The translations under genes and the position numbers were made by a program. DNA of 64,000 nucleotides from Agapetus fuscipes (Eukaryota > Arthropoda > Insecta > Trichoptera > Glossosomatidae): the NCBI GenBank assembly GCA_951799405.1, contig OX637361.1, positions 7,587,156 through 7,651,155 on the forward strand, read 5' to 3'. This document shows positions 19,966-29,460 of this stretch, one piece after another; position 1 is the first letter of the stretch, and each line of letters begins with the position of its first letter. The notes under the pieces were generated by a model. It was not told the DNA's origin, did no database searches, and saw only the letters and a list, made by a program, of their open reading frames with translations.

Positions 19966-22860
19966 CTAATCTAATCTAATCTAAGCTGCAAAGATATATA
20001 TCATTTAAGATTTATACTAAATGCATTCCCACAAGCAGATATGTATAATTTCGCGCTAACACATGCCGCATGTGGACCTACAATATAAAAACCCAATCTC
20101 GAATGAACATAAGCCTTGCAACTCTTGCCGTCCTTCCCTGAAACAGGGGTGACATTGGCAAAGTGAACCAATTTTTATATTATGGGTGGTCAGCCGCATA
20201 ACAACCTATAAGTCAAGGAACATACATGACAAATTACATTTTTTAAAATCAAAGAATAAAAATAACAATATATACATGGACATAAAAAACTAAATCATAA
20301 AACCAAATTCACTTTAACAAACCCTAGCCGCCAACATCACAGATCAACCGCCATTTCTTTCTATCCTTACATACTTCTTTCATTTCCTCCAGAGTCATAA
20401 CCTTCTTCATACAAGCTCTTCTTTTATTATGACTCTGGATATTCCATTCATTCGCAATTTCGGATATTTGGTCCATCCATACCTTTCTCGGTCTTCCTCT
20501 ACCACGACATCCATCTATTCTACCAACATATACTTTCTTCGTCAGTCTTTCCTCATTCATTCTCTCCATATGCCCAAACCATCTTAACAAACTTCTTTTA
20601 ATCTTCACTTTCACACTTTCTTTTGCACCACATTCTTTTCTTACAAAATCATTCCTCACCCTGTCACTCCGTTTTTTCCCAATCATACTTCTTAGAAAGT
20701 CCATTTCAACAGTATGGACTTTACTAATTTCACTTTCATTCACCGTCCAGGCCTCGCTTCCATACATCAAGGTGGGTAAAAGTATGCCACTGCGTACCGC
20801 CAATCGAGCATTTTTAGAAATGTTTTGATTTTTGGCGATACAAGCTGTGGCACCCAGTACACACCTGCCCTTCATTACTCTTCTTTCAAGTTCACCTGTC
20901 ATTCTTCCATCTTTCTCAAACTTACTTCCCAAGTATACAAACTCATTTACCACATCAACATTCATTCCGTTTATTCTAAATTCGTAGTTCGTATTTTCTT
21001 CATTTCTTTCAAAAATCAAAACTTTCGTCTTACTTGCATTCAATTTCAAATAATTACCTAGCAGAGCTTCGTTCAATCTAGAGAGCATCGTTTGCAATTC
21101 TACTGCTGTGTCCGATACAAGAACAGCATCATCCGCATACAGTAGAACACTCACTTTGCTCTCTCCTATCATTAATCCACAATCATCAAGTCTAGCATCT
21201 CGAACACACTTGTCCATGACTATGTTAAATAGCCATGGGCTCATCACACATCCTTGCCTTACACCCTTAAAAACTTCAAACCATTCACTATACTCATCAT
21301 CAATACGAACACATGCTGTACTATTTTCATAGTTTGCATGCACCGCACCTAGGAGAGCCCCATTCACTCCGTATGCTTTCAAAACATCCCATAACATACC
21401 TCTGTCTACTGAGTCAAAAGCCTTTTCCAGATCTACAAAGGCCGTGAACAGCTTCCGCCTCACCGACAATTGTTTTTCAACAAGTTGTCGTAGAGTAAAA
21501 ATCTGATCAACACAGCCTCTACCGGCCATAAAGCCGGACTGTATATCGGAAATCCTTTCACTAGTAGTCAGAATCACATTTTTTATAATCACCTTACAGA
21601 AGACTTTTCCTGGTATACTGAGTAGACTGATTGGTCTGAAGTTCTGACAGTCTTTTTTGTCCCCTTTACCTTTGTAAATGGGAACAATGACTGCCTTCCT
21701 CCAATCCATCGGTACTACTCCTGCATTCACACAAAGCTTACATAATTCGTACATCCAATCTATCACGCATTCACCTCCTGCTTTCAACATTTCACCATTT
21801 ATTCCATCAAACCCAGCAGACTTTCCATTCTTCAAACATTCAATAGATACTTTTATTTCTTCTTTCAAAATCCTAAATTCATTCTCTTCTGTCATTTTTC
21901 TAAACAAAATTCTTTCGCCCCGACCAAAAATCCCTTCAAAATATTCTTTCCATCTCTTACATACTTCATCCTTCTCCCATACCATCTCACCAACAGCACT
22001 TTTGATTCCTGGGGTGGTCAATGCAGAATCTTTATTCCTATTGGCACCGACCCATCTCCAGAATTCCTTCCTACTGTCGGTGAAACTCCTGTTCATTTTT
22101 TCATCAATCTTTCTCTGTTCATTCGCTTTGCTTTCATAAACTACATTCTTCGCCATTTGCTTGGCTATCTTATATTCATCTTCTAGCTTTCTATCATTCC
22201 TGTCGTTCAGCCACTTTTTGTAACATTCCTTCTTCACTTTCACAGCCTCTTTTACTTTAGCATTCCACCAGGCATCCCCTTTCAATCTTCCACCTTTCGT
22301 TTCTCCACATACTTTTCGAGCACATTCAATCATTCCTTCTTTCATAAACTTCCACATGCTTTCAATATCTTTTTCATTAACATTCTTTTCAAGTTCATTC
22401 ACACTTAACTTTTTTTGTATTTCTGATTTATACTTCACTTTCACATTTTCATCACTCAGACTTTCTACTTTTATTCTTGGCTTTCTTACTTTCTTCTTAC
22501 GTTTCTTCTTTCTTACTTCTCCAATCATTATTTTAGCGCATAAGAGATAGTGGTCACTGCCTATTTCAGGCCCACGATAGACACGGCTATCTCTTACGGC
22601 TCCTCTCAGTCTTTCATCCACACAGATGTAGTCAATGATTGTGCGACTTCCCACAATCTGCCTTGTGTACAGATGCACATCCTTATGTCGAAACCATGTG
22701 TTTGATGCAAAAAGGCTGTGCTCTGCACACAAAGCTATCAGGTGTCGCCCATTATCATTGACTACACCTCGTCCACTAGGACCAACAATTTTCACACACT
22801 CATCTCTTTGCGTACCTACCCATCCATTCATATCTCCCAAAATTATAATGTATATTATAA
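19966..22860 (-). mobile_element. RTE-1 LINE, longest copy in the window
   Basis: On the minus strand: a truncated endonuclease plus full reverse transcriptase frame (20324..22840), about 100 bases of AT-rich untranslated sequence, then T250 (20219..19966) ending ttagattagattagat. The 5' end breaks off in AT-rich sequence at about 22850, inside the endonuclease, so it is 5'-truncated. It is the reference copy that explains the other RTE-1 fragments. Confidence 0.85.
20324..22840 (-). CDS. RTE-clade endonuclease (partial) and reverse transcriptase, RTE-1
   Basis: An 838-codon frame without stops; the N-terminal start is not native because the element is 5'-truncated. Residues 1-100 are the second half of an APE-type endonuclease: GDMNGWVG (2-9), IDYICVD (69-75) and SDHYLL (95-100, catalytic Asp-His). 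The reverse transcriptase spans about 380-650: FRPISLL (401-407), FVDLEKAFDSVDR (468-480, first catalytic Asp), GVRQGCVMSPWLFN (526-539) and YADD (568-571, catalytic pair). The C-terminal tail has RWFGHMERM and GRGRPRKVWMDQI, typical of RTE-like proteins. The protein would nick target DNA and copy its own RNA there. Without the first half of the endonuclease this copy is probably inactive, but the clean frame suggests recent insertion. Confidence 0.85.
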   Translation of the reverse strand: MGDMNGWVGTQRDECVKIVGPSGRGVVNDNGRHLIALCAEHSLFASNTWFRHKDVHLYTRQIVGSRTIIDYICVDERLRGAVRDSRVYRGPEIGSDHYLLCAKIMIGEVRKKKRKKKVRKPRIKVESLSDENVKVKYKSEIQKKLSVNELEKNVNEKDIESMWKFMKEGMIECARKVCGETKGGRLKGDAWWNAKVKEAVKVKKECYKKWLNDRNDRKLEDEYKIAKQMAKNVVYESKANEQRKIDEKMNRSFTDSRKEFWRWVGANRNKDSALTTPGIKSAVGEMVWEKDEVCKRWKEYFEGIFGRGERILFRKMTEENEFRILKEEIKVSIECLKNGKSAGFDGINGEMLKAGGECVIDWMYELCKLCVNAGVVPMDWRKAVIVPIYKGKGDKKDCQNFRPISLLSIPGKVFCKVIIKNVILTTSERISDIQSGFMAGRGCVDQIFTLRQLVEKQLSVRRKLFTAFVDLEKAFDSVDRGMLWDVLKAYGVNGALLGAVHANYENSTACVRIDDEYSEWFEVFKGVRQGCVMSPWLFNIVMDKCVRDARLDDCGLMIGESKVSVLLYADDAVLVSDTAVELQTMLSRLNEALLGNYLKLNASKTKVLIFERNEENTNYEFRINGMNVDVVNEFVYLGSKFEKDGRMTGELERRVMKGRCVLGATACIAKNQNISKNARLAVRSGILLPTLMYGSEAWTVNESEISKVHTVEMDFLRSMIGKKRSDRVRNDFVRKECGAKESVKVKIKRSLLRWFGHMERMNEERLTKKVYVGRIDGCRGRGRPRKVWMDQISEIANEWNIQSHNKRRACMKKVMTLEEMKEVCKDRKKWRLICDVGG

Positions 22861-23032
22861 TTATAAATTATAGGTACTTCAGGGAAAAACTATTTTTTCC
22901 TTATTTTTTATTTTTGGTTCTTTTATTTTTTAATGAATGTTGCTTTTATTTGTCTCTGTCATCGATATAAATAAAAATGTGGGTTTTTATTTAAAATATT
23001 TTATTTTAATCGATTGTTTCTCTAGACCAGGC

Positions 23033-23320
23033 CTGTCCAACATACGGCCCGCGGGCCGCATTGTGGCCCGCGTAAGCCTTTCATCCATCCCACGACGACA
23101 TCTAGTTATTGCGCAATAAGTTGTTCATCCATCTGAGGCAGCGGTTGTGAAACTAGGGGGGCGCCTTCCCGCGCGAATTTTTGTTCTGAAGATTGAAATT
23201 GCGTGCCTACTGCCCCCTCTTGAACTTAGTTGCCCTAACCCCCTGCTCCCCCGTCGACAGACTTTTTGCGGCCGAATTTTACCCACCAACGATCGATTAT
23301 TTGTTTTGTTGCCCATGACG
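23033..23320 (+). repeat. hAT-like end fragment, CpG-rich
   Basis: Begins caggcctgtccaacatacgg then cccgcgggccgcattgtgg, a terminus style (CAG, then GGCCCGC palindromes) common in short hAT elements. No matching right terminus was found, so the element is partial. Part of the following sequence (gcgtgcctactgccccct) resembles, in reverse, gtaggcacgcaattt inside the hAT at 10778..11057. Confidence 0.4.
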
Positions 23321-23477
23321 TGTTTGCCCGTCGAGAAAAATACAAATTTCGAGCAACCGTGAAGTAAAGGTTCCATTTCTTTTTTCCCTACATACTCGTA
23401 GATTAAACTACTATTAGCAATTTTGAAAATAATAAATAACCTATCAATAGACTGAGGACGTACCAATGAGCCATTGA

Positions 23478-23830
23478 AAAGAGGATGTTGGGAATCAGTC
23501 TCAGAGACAGGGCTCCAAACCAAGAGATCCGTAGACGCACTGGTGTCACTGATGTTACAAAGCGAGTGGCCTGTTTATAATGGCGTTGGGTAGGTCGCGT
23601 CGCAACAAAGACAGGACCATGAAAGGTGGCCAAAAAGGATCGTCCAATGGCGGCCCAGACTGTCCAATCTGGGATTAGGAAGACACCAACTGAGGTGGCT
23701 GGCCGACGTCAAGGAAACTACAGGCAGAGGATGGCTGAACACAACAGTCGATAGACAAACATGGAGAAGATTGGAGAAGGACTACGCCCAGGAGTGGACT
23801 TAGAAAGATTGAGGAAGGAGGGAAGTAACC
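23478..23830 (+). pseudogene. RTE-2 LINE, C-terminal fragment
   Basis: Conceptual translation gives MLGISLRDRAPNQEIRRRTG, then VTDVTKRVA, a W-RWVGRVA block and further on a tail ending WRRLEKDYAQEWT-like codons. This is the C-terminal region of a Bombyx-type RTE protein. Stops and frameshifts interrupt it. It ends about 40 bases from the putative RUNX polyadenylation signal. Confidence 0.65.
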
Positions 23831-23865
23831 TATGTTCTTTTTTTATCCACCAAAGTTGAGTTAGT

Positions 23866-23871
23866 TTTATT
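23866..23871 (-). promoter_or_regulatory. Candidate polyadenylation signal of the RUNX gene
   Basis: AATAAA on the minus strand (tttatt on plus), about 140 bases after the RUNX stop codon at 24011. It is the first canonical hexamer I noticed downstream. The cleavage site is not determined. Confidence 0.4.
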
Positions 23872-24010
23872 ATTCTTCCTGACAGCAAGTAGAACTTATG
23901 GTAAAAAAGATAAATCGAATAAATTCCTGCGTTAGCTTGATATTCACAGTCATTTACAACTTAATTTTAAAGTTTCAATTTAAATATCCACACATTACTT
24001 CACTTTCACG

Positions 24011-24612
24011 TCAATACGGTCTCCAAACACTTGACGGATCCGAAATGGCATTGTTCCCCTGCATCTGATTCCCTCTCACATCCTGCGAGGAAACATTTTC
24101 TCCTTGTCCCAATCCACCATCTTCCAAAGCCTCCAATCCTTGCTGTTGCGAGGTCATCCCGATCCCAATTTCGATACTTCCCTTCACAGAAGTGCCAGAA
24201 CTGATGGTCAAAGGGTTCTCCCCAGAGAAATATTGGTCCAACTTGTCTGTTGATCCGTGTAAATGTAGATGAATCTGGTTTTGGTTGACTGTTGAGTATA
24301 GGTGAGGGTAGACAACCATCGTTGGCGCTGGTGGGTTCAGATAAGGTGTTTGAGGTTGTGGACATGGTAAAGCTGGGTTGTTGTTGACAGTTATATTGTT
24401 GTATTGGTAGTTGTTGTAAGAGCTGTAAGCGTTTGATGACCAAGTGTTTGGGTAGTTTACGTAGCCATTTCCGGCGTCAGTGGCGTATCTTGTGTCGAGC
24501 TCTGTTAGGGCAGCGCATGGTGCGTGGACAGATCCTGAAATCGGGACTCTACTTCCATATGGAGCTGGCGGGGAGAGGCTGGAGTATTCGTTGCATCCAC
24601 TGTCTGGGAGAA
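24011..24612 (-). CDS. RUNX-family transcription factor, last coding exon
   Basis: The exon follows a strong acceptor (tttcatttctttcag) and runs about 199 codons to tga at 24011. It ends in VWRPY, the C-terminal pentapeptide by which Runt/RUNX proteins bind the Groucho/TLE co-repressor. Other features: a Tyr/Asn-rich stretch (SSYNNYQYNNITVNNN), a PHLYSTVNQNQIHLHLH block and a SIEIGIGM motif, the order expected of an insect RUNX C-terminus. It starts with two bases of a split codon, matching the one-base overhang of 28852..28980. The DNA-binding Runt domain is upstream and outside what I can see. Which paralogue (runt, lozenge, RunxA or RunxB) cannot be decided from the tail. Confidence 0.85.
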
Positions 24613-24920
24613 CTGAAAGAAATGAAAGCATTTTTTTATTAACCAGCATACTGATGATTTTATGTTACATTATCGTAAAGGGATGTTGGTCAGTATTAAA
24701 TACGCTGGGGTCTTCTCTTTTCTGTATTTCGTTTGTTTGTAGGTATTCAGGGTTTAGCTAATACATCGGGTTTGTGTTACTAGTGCGGAATCTATTTACC
24801 GACTAAGTATTCTATCTACGTTACCAAATCTATCTGAGGATCGACTATAAAAATTGATTATAATAACACCTAATATATTACAGATGCAAGGATCATTATT
24901 TGTGTCCAGGTCAAAGACGC

Positions 24921-25257
24921 AAAAAAAAAAACGCAACTAAGCTACACATATAGTGCAACTTCTTGCCGCGTTATCCCCGAAGGGGTCGCATGTGGCGAGT
25001 TGAACCTATTTATTTTTACAGGTAAGGGGGCCGGCCTTACGCCAACCACTTTAGTTGAAGTGGGGGTTTCCCAGCTCCCGAGGGGGCTGGTACTCATTTC
25101 TTGTGAAGGCTGAGTAAACCTTGCCGGTATTTTTATTATGGGGTTTGAAATAAACACCGAAATAGGAAATCATTTCTGACACACTCCTCGGTGGGATTCG
25201 AACCCGGGCTCACGGGGTAGAATGCGAGCACTCTACCAACTGAGCTATCGACCGGAC
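24921..25257 (-). mobile_element. SINE-B, full-length reference copy
   Basis: On the minus strand: a head with box A (gatagctcagttggtagag) and box B (cgggttcgaatccca), then a 250-base body (tttcggtgtttatttcaaac, ccgccacttcaac-type block), ending acatgcgacccctt, cggcaagaagtt and tagcttagttgcg, followed by a T-run. Only the 5' 76 bases are tRNA-like. It lies in the RUNX last intron, in the same orientation as the gene. Confidence 0.85.
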
Positions 25258-25282
25258 AGAGACTTTTTATGTTATTTGAAAT

Positions 25283-26436
25283 AATAATAATAATAATAAT
25301 CTAAGTTGCAAGGATATATTCATTTAAAGCTCTCAGATGTAAGCCCACAAACCAACAAGTGTAGTTCGCGCTTACAAATGCTGAATGTGTACTTACAAAT
25401 AAAATCCAAACCTCAAATGAACATAAGCCCCACAACTTTTGCCGACCTTCCCTGAAACAGGGGTAACATTGGCAAAGTGAACCATTTTTTACAGTATGGG
25501 TGGTCAGCCTCATACCAACCTATAAGTCAAGGAATATGAATAAAAAATTACATTTAAATATATAAAAGAACAAAAAATCTATACAAAAAAAGTCAGAAAT
25601 TTCCTATGCAAAAAATGTAGCAAATTAATACACCAACATTAGAAATCACCATTGCAGATTAGCCGCCACTTCTTCCTGTCCTTGCACACTTCTTTCATTT
25701 CATCCGGAGTCATAACCTTTTTCATGCAAGTCCTCCTTTTATTATGACTCTGGATATCCCATTCATTCGCTATTTCAGAAATTTGATCCATCCATACTTT
25801 TCTCGGTCTTCCTCTACCACGACATCCATCTATTTTAGCAACATATACTTTCTTCGTCAATCTTTCATCACTCATTCTCTCCATATGCCCGAACCATCTT
25901 AACATACTTCTTTTAATCTTCAAATTCACACTTTCCCTTACACCACATTCTTCTCTTATAAAATCATTCCTCACTCTGTCACTTCGTTTTTTCCCAATCA
26001 TACTTCTTAGATAGTCCATTTCTACTGTATGGACTTTACTAATTTCCCTTTCACTCACCGTCCAGGCTTCACTTCCATACATCAAGGTTGGCACTAGTAT
26101 ACCACCGTGCACCGCCAATCTAACATTTTTTGAGAGATTCTGGTTCCTGGCGATGCTAGCGGTAGCACCCAGTACGCACCTGCCTTTCATTATTCTTCTT
26201 TCAAATTCACCGGTCATTCTTCCATCTTTTTCAAACTTACTTCCCAGGTATACAAACTCATTTACGACATCAACATTCATTCCATTAATTCATAATTCAT
26301 ACTTTCATCATCTCTTTCAAAAATCAATACTTTCGTCTTACTTGCATTCAACTTCAAATGGTTACCTTTCAAAGCTTCATTCAATCTAGAGAGCATTGTT
26401 TGCAATTCTACTGCTGAATCAGATACAAGAACATCA
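25283..26436 (-). mobile_element. RTE-1 LINE, 5'-truncated copy
   Basis: Minus strand: frame 26280..25639 gives 213 residues of the RTE-1 C-terminus (NEFVYLGSKFEKDGRMTGEF to KKWRLICNGDF), then T250 from about 25534 to 25283. Upstream, 26281..26436 continues the homology in another frame, so there is a frameshift near 26285. It stops in the region corresponding to residue 580 of the long copy. The tail is followed by a taataataata run. Confidence 0.8.
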
Positions 26437-27084
26437 AATAAATGAATTAATTGAAGAGTGCAACAATATTAAAACAAAACAAAGCGGATCGTATGCCATT
26501 GTTAATAATTTATACTGTGTGTGACACTTTAGTCACTTGAGGAACCCAACAGGTGACTGAGTCACAGACACAAACACTTCACATATTATGTAGGTACTGT
26601 TCGCAGATCCTTGAGTCGAATAATAAGTGACTGCACTGGAAATCCCAACAAATGGCTGCTCCTTACATACGGCCAACATTGGACATTGATCAAGTAGGTA
26701 CCCCAAATAATCTAGTAGAAATTTTAGTGTAATGAGGTCTGCACATTTAAAAAAGTTGTGACATCACAATAAGATAATTTTATATTAGTTGCTAAGGAGG
26801 AATAAACAAGTTATAATATATACGTGTGACTTTTGTAGAAAACGTTCTGAACTCATTGAGGTACAGTGCCTGAAGTCTCGACATATCTACCAATCATATC
26901 GGCAGGTATAAAGCTATATAACATGGCCGCTCATGAAAACCTGATCAGACTGTGAAACGTTCTCCATACAAATTGTATCCAGAAACAACGGAGAACTTTT
27001 CCCGAGATCAGCTGTTCACGCTCGGACATGTTTAATTGTCTTCTATCATCTACCTATATCGTCCTATCTGACTAGCATGCCTTT
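26437..27084. other. Intronic stretch without recognised features
   Basis: Part of the RUNX intron. Around 26990..27030 the phrase gagatcagctgttcacgctc resembles the loop of the MITE at 51709..51878 (ctaatcagctgttcacttt), which hints at an old related element. Confidence 0.35.
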
Positions 27085-27200
27085 CAAAATGGATAGAAGA
27101 TCTCTTGCATACTATAATTGAGGGGATGAAAAGTTGACAAACGTTCGAGGACGACCACACCGTGAATTCCTACAGGATATTCTGCACATATGCGCTGTTC
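27085..27200 (+). repeat. LINE C-terminal scrap (RTE-like)
   Basis: A broken frame gives LTNVRGRPHREFLQDI, resembling the GRGRPR-x-W-x-DxI block near the end of RTE-type proteins. It is short and degenerate. Assignment to RTE-1 or RTE-2 is not possible. Confidence 0.35.
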
Positions 27201-27620
27201 CTCCTAGGAAGAACCATATATGTGCCAAAAGGATAGGGAGGCATAGGCCTTGGATAGGGAGATATAGCAAAAAAAAATTACATATTTTGATTCAAACCAA
27301 TACTTGGTTTGAAACAGAAGAAGAATATTTTCACTATATTGTAGAATCCATTATCTCAATTTTACTAAATGAACGCAATAACCAATGAGCCATCGAACAG
27401 CTTATATTTCAAGCCACCAGTTAGAAATCCATCCCAATTTCCTAAAATAATGCCCAATCGCCATTGACAATTAAAGACTTGAATCAGAGCCCAACGCGCA
27501 CAATTTCCTGAGGTATTTGTGGCTGATTGCCAATCGATCTGAATGTAGGGTGACGGCCGAGGCTTCACAACTCAAAGCGTAATTATTATCATACAAATAT
27601 GGGGAAATTTTGGGAGAAAA

Positions 27621-27738
27621 TATGGGGTTTGAAATAAACACCGAAACGTGAAATCATTTCTTACATTCTCGGTGGGATTCGAACCCGAGCTCACGGCATG
27701 CAATGCAAGCACTCTACCAACTGAGCTATCGACCGGAC
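27621..27738 (-). mobile_element. SINE-B, 5' part only
   Basis: Intact head with both boxes (gatagctcagttggtagag; cgggttcgaatcccacc) and the first 40 bases of the body. The rest is missing, which is unusual for retroposons since they normally lose the 5' rather than the 3' end. Confidence 0.75.
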
Positions 27739-27787
27739 AATCGACACAAATATCAATAATTCAAAGTTATCCTTTAGTTTAGTCAAG

Positions 27788-28037
27788 TTCCTTTACTTAT
27801 AGGTTGGTATGCGGCTGACCACCCATACTGTAAAAAAATGGTTCACTTTGCCAATGTCACCCCTGTTTTAGGGAAGGACGGCAAGAGTTGCAGGGCTTAT
27901 GTTCATTTGAGATTGGGTTTTTATATTGTAGGTCCACATGCGGCATGTGTTAGCGCAAAATTATACATGTCTGCTTGTGGGAATGCATTTAATATAAATC
28001 TTAAATGATATATATCTTTGCAGCTTAGATTAGATAA
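27788..28037 (+). repeat. T250 repeat, complete and well preserved
   Basis: Runs from ttcctttacttataggttgg to cagcttagattagat. Very close to the 3' end of the long RTE-1 (both have ggtccacatgcggcatgtgt), so likely young. The DNA before its 5' edge is not LINE sequence. Confidence 0.8.
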
Positions 28038-28199
28038 AGATATGGGACAGTTTTAGTGCAGCAACGCTTTCGGGCGATGGCTTAAATGGCAGAGTGTCTA
28101 TTTATAAACTCGAGATCTTAAGTCAAAATCCTTTTTGAGTATCCTTAAATTAGGGAATAGTCTGTCAGAATTTGTATCGAATAGGAGTTTTAGGTATAC

Positions 28200-28422
28200 A
28201 CGGCCGGCTGATGATGCTGGAGAGATGCTTTCTGGGATCTTTAGCCGTGGTCTGTGGGAGTTGGAGCTTCCGGAAGTTTCACCCATGTCAGTATCACATT
28301 TTCATCACGATCATCTTGATCATTTACTTTCACGCTGGAGAAGCCCATTGTAGAAACGTCCGGAAGCTCCAACTCCCAAGAACCACGGCAACAGATCCCG
28401 GAAAACATCTCTCCAGTATCAG
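28200..28422. repeat. Foldback (FB) element, most complete copy
   Basis: Left arm 28200..28291 (cggccggctgatgatgctgg, gccgtggtctgtgggagttg, gagcttccggaagtttc) and right arm 28346..28422 (gaaacgtccggaagctcc, aactcccaagaaccacgg, cagatcccggaaaacatc) are inverted repeats around about 55 bases with tcatcacgatcatcttgatc. No transposase. Relatives: 5..46, 13175..13228, 14373..14561, 29066..29186 and 52970..53084. Confidence 0.7.
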
Positions 28423-28851
28423 AAGTGGTATCCTTGACAGATGTTCAGCTTCGATTAGGTTTGATTAAACTGCCTGGAAGCAGTCCCTCCAAGGACATAG
28501 AAAACCATTAAGCCAAGAGCTCTCGTTGTTTCGCAACTTAGAGAATGGGCAGTGGTCAGAAATTTGGTGCAGCTGATACATCCAGAGAGAGACAGAGACA
28601 GCTTTCTCCCAAATGATCGTCAAATTAGGTTCAACCCTGCAGATGTGTCTCCATTTGTTTTGTTCTTGCATACTCCTTTCATCTCTCTCTTCATGCATGC
28701 TCTTCTCTTTTTCTCGCTCTGCAAATTCCAGGCACTGTTTTTTTAATCCATTCGCTTTCACGTTTACTTTTGACATTATCTTTGTACCAACACTCTTTTT
28801 GAGGCTATAAAAACGAATGATGTATTTCTAGAATATATATCAGTGTTATAC

Positions 28852-28980
28852 CTGTGGGTAGGTGTAAGGCTGACGGATGCTCTGCTTGTTCGCAATACGC
28901 GCTGGGTGAATATGAACTGTACTGGGCTGGAGGTGCGCTACTGTACCCTGACCACTCGGCTGCTCCCATTATATTCGTAT
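28852..28980 (-). CDS. RUNX-family transcription factor, penultimate coding exon
   Basis: The 129-base exon lies between a good acceptor (tttcttcttatttcag) and a donor (cccacag then gtataa). It encodes TNIMGAAEWSGYSSAPPAQY and SSYSPSAYCEQAEHPSALHL, a Tyr/Ser/Pro-rich segment of the sort found between the Runt domain and the C-terminal repression motif. It begins with two bases of a split codon and leaves one base that joins the next exon at 24612 to give a Val codon. Since 129 is a multiple of three and both ends have the same phase, skipping it would keep the frame. No Runt domain exon could be found to the right within the window. Confidence 0.8.
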
Positions 28981-29065
28981 CTGAAATAAGAAGAAAGCAC
29001 AATTGTTGTAAAATGTTTCGTCGTGAATGAAGCGCTTGAAAATAAATGTTAGACATTTCCATTAG

Positions 29066-29186
29066 AGTTTCATCAACATTACGCTAAAGAAGCCCATCGC
29101 AGACATGGGCAAAACGTCTGAATGCTCCAGCTTCAGCTGTCGTAGGCCACGACAACCAATTTCGGAAAGGCACTCTCCAGTGTTAA
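29066..29186. repeat. Foldback (FB) element, one arm
   Basis: Contains cattacgctaaagaagccca, tcgcagacatgggcaaaacg and tctgaatgctccagcttcag, followed by a ccacgacaaccaatttcgg block. This is a single arm of the FB family; the partner is missing. It starts only about 85 bases upstream of a RUNX exon. Confidence 0.55.
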
Positions 29187-29189
29187 CCA

Positions 29190-29318
29190 GCAACATAAAA
29201 TATGAACCTGCAACTTTTGCTGATTTTTCCTGAAACAGTGGTGATATTGGCAAATTGAACCATTTCTTACATTATGGCTGGTCAGCCTTATACCAACTTC
29301 ATACGAAACCAAAAGTCA
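29190..29318 (-). repeat. T250 repeat, 5' half only
   Basis: Minus-strand blocks present: ggttggtataaggctgacc-like edge, aatggttcaatttgccaat and tttcaggaaaaatcagcaa. The second half and the tail are missing. It directly adjoins an FB arm. Confidence 0.6.
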
Positions 29319-29349
29319 AAACCGTAAAATGCAAAAATGATTGTTTCAT

Positions 29350-29460
29350 ATTAGGTTAGTTTTAAAGTTTCGTGGACTAAGGACCGAAAACGTTTGTAAT
29401 ATGTTATCTTTACAATAATTAGTGAAAATATTACAGTGGCTCAAATAAAAATCAATATTT
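29350..29460 (+). repeat. Penelope-like terminal remnant
   Basis: The string ggaccgaaaacgtttgtaat and then cttacaataattagtgaaaa recurs, inverted, at 35573..35650. The ccgaaaacg motif after a short stem is similar to the hammerhead GAAA position in Penelope-like ends. No coding part. Confidence 0.4.

Larger units (their letters stand above)
24613..28851 (-). other. RUNX last intron, filled with repeats
   Basis: Bounded by a gt donor at 28851/28850 and the ag acceptor at 24614/24613. About 4.2 kb, containing two SINE-B copies, an RTE-1 copy, a T250 and an FB element, listed separately. No further exon was recognised inside. Confidence 0.7.

Noticed and set aside
19966..19985. Telomeric repeat
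   Set aside because: The unit is TTAGA, not the insect TTAGG, it is only three to four units long, and it forms the 3' tail of RTE-1.
21678..22139. Plus-strand frames of up to 153 codons
   Set aside because: Shadows of the RTE-1 reverse transcriptase frame on the other strand.
24006..24443. 145-codon minus-strand frame overlapping the RUNX exon
   Set aside because: It is a shadow of the RUNX frame; the VWRPY frame has the splice acceptor and the family motifs.
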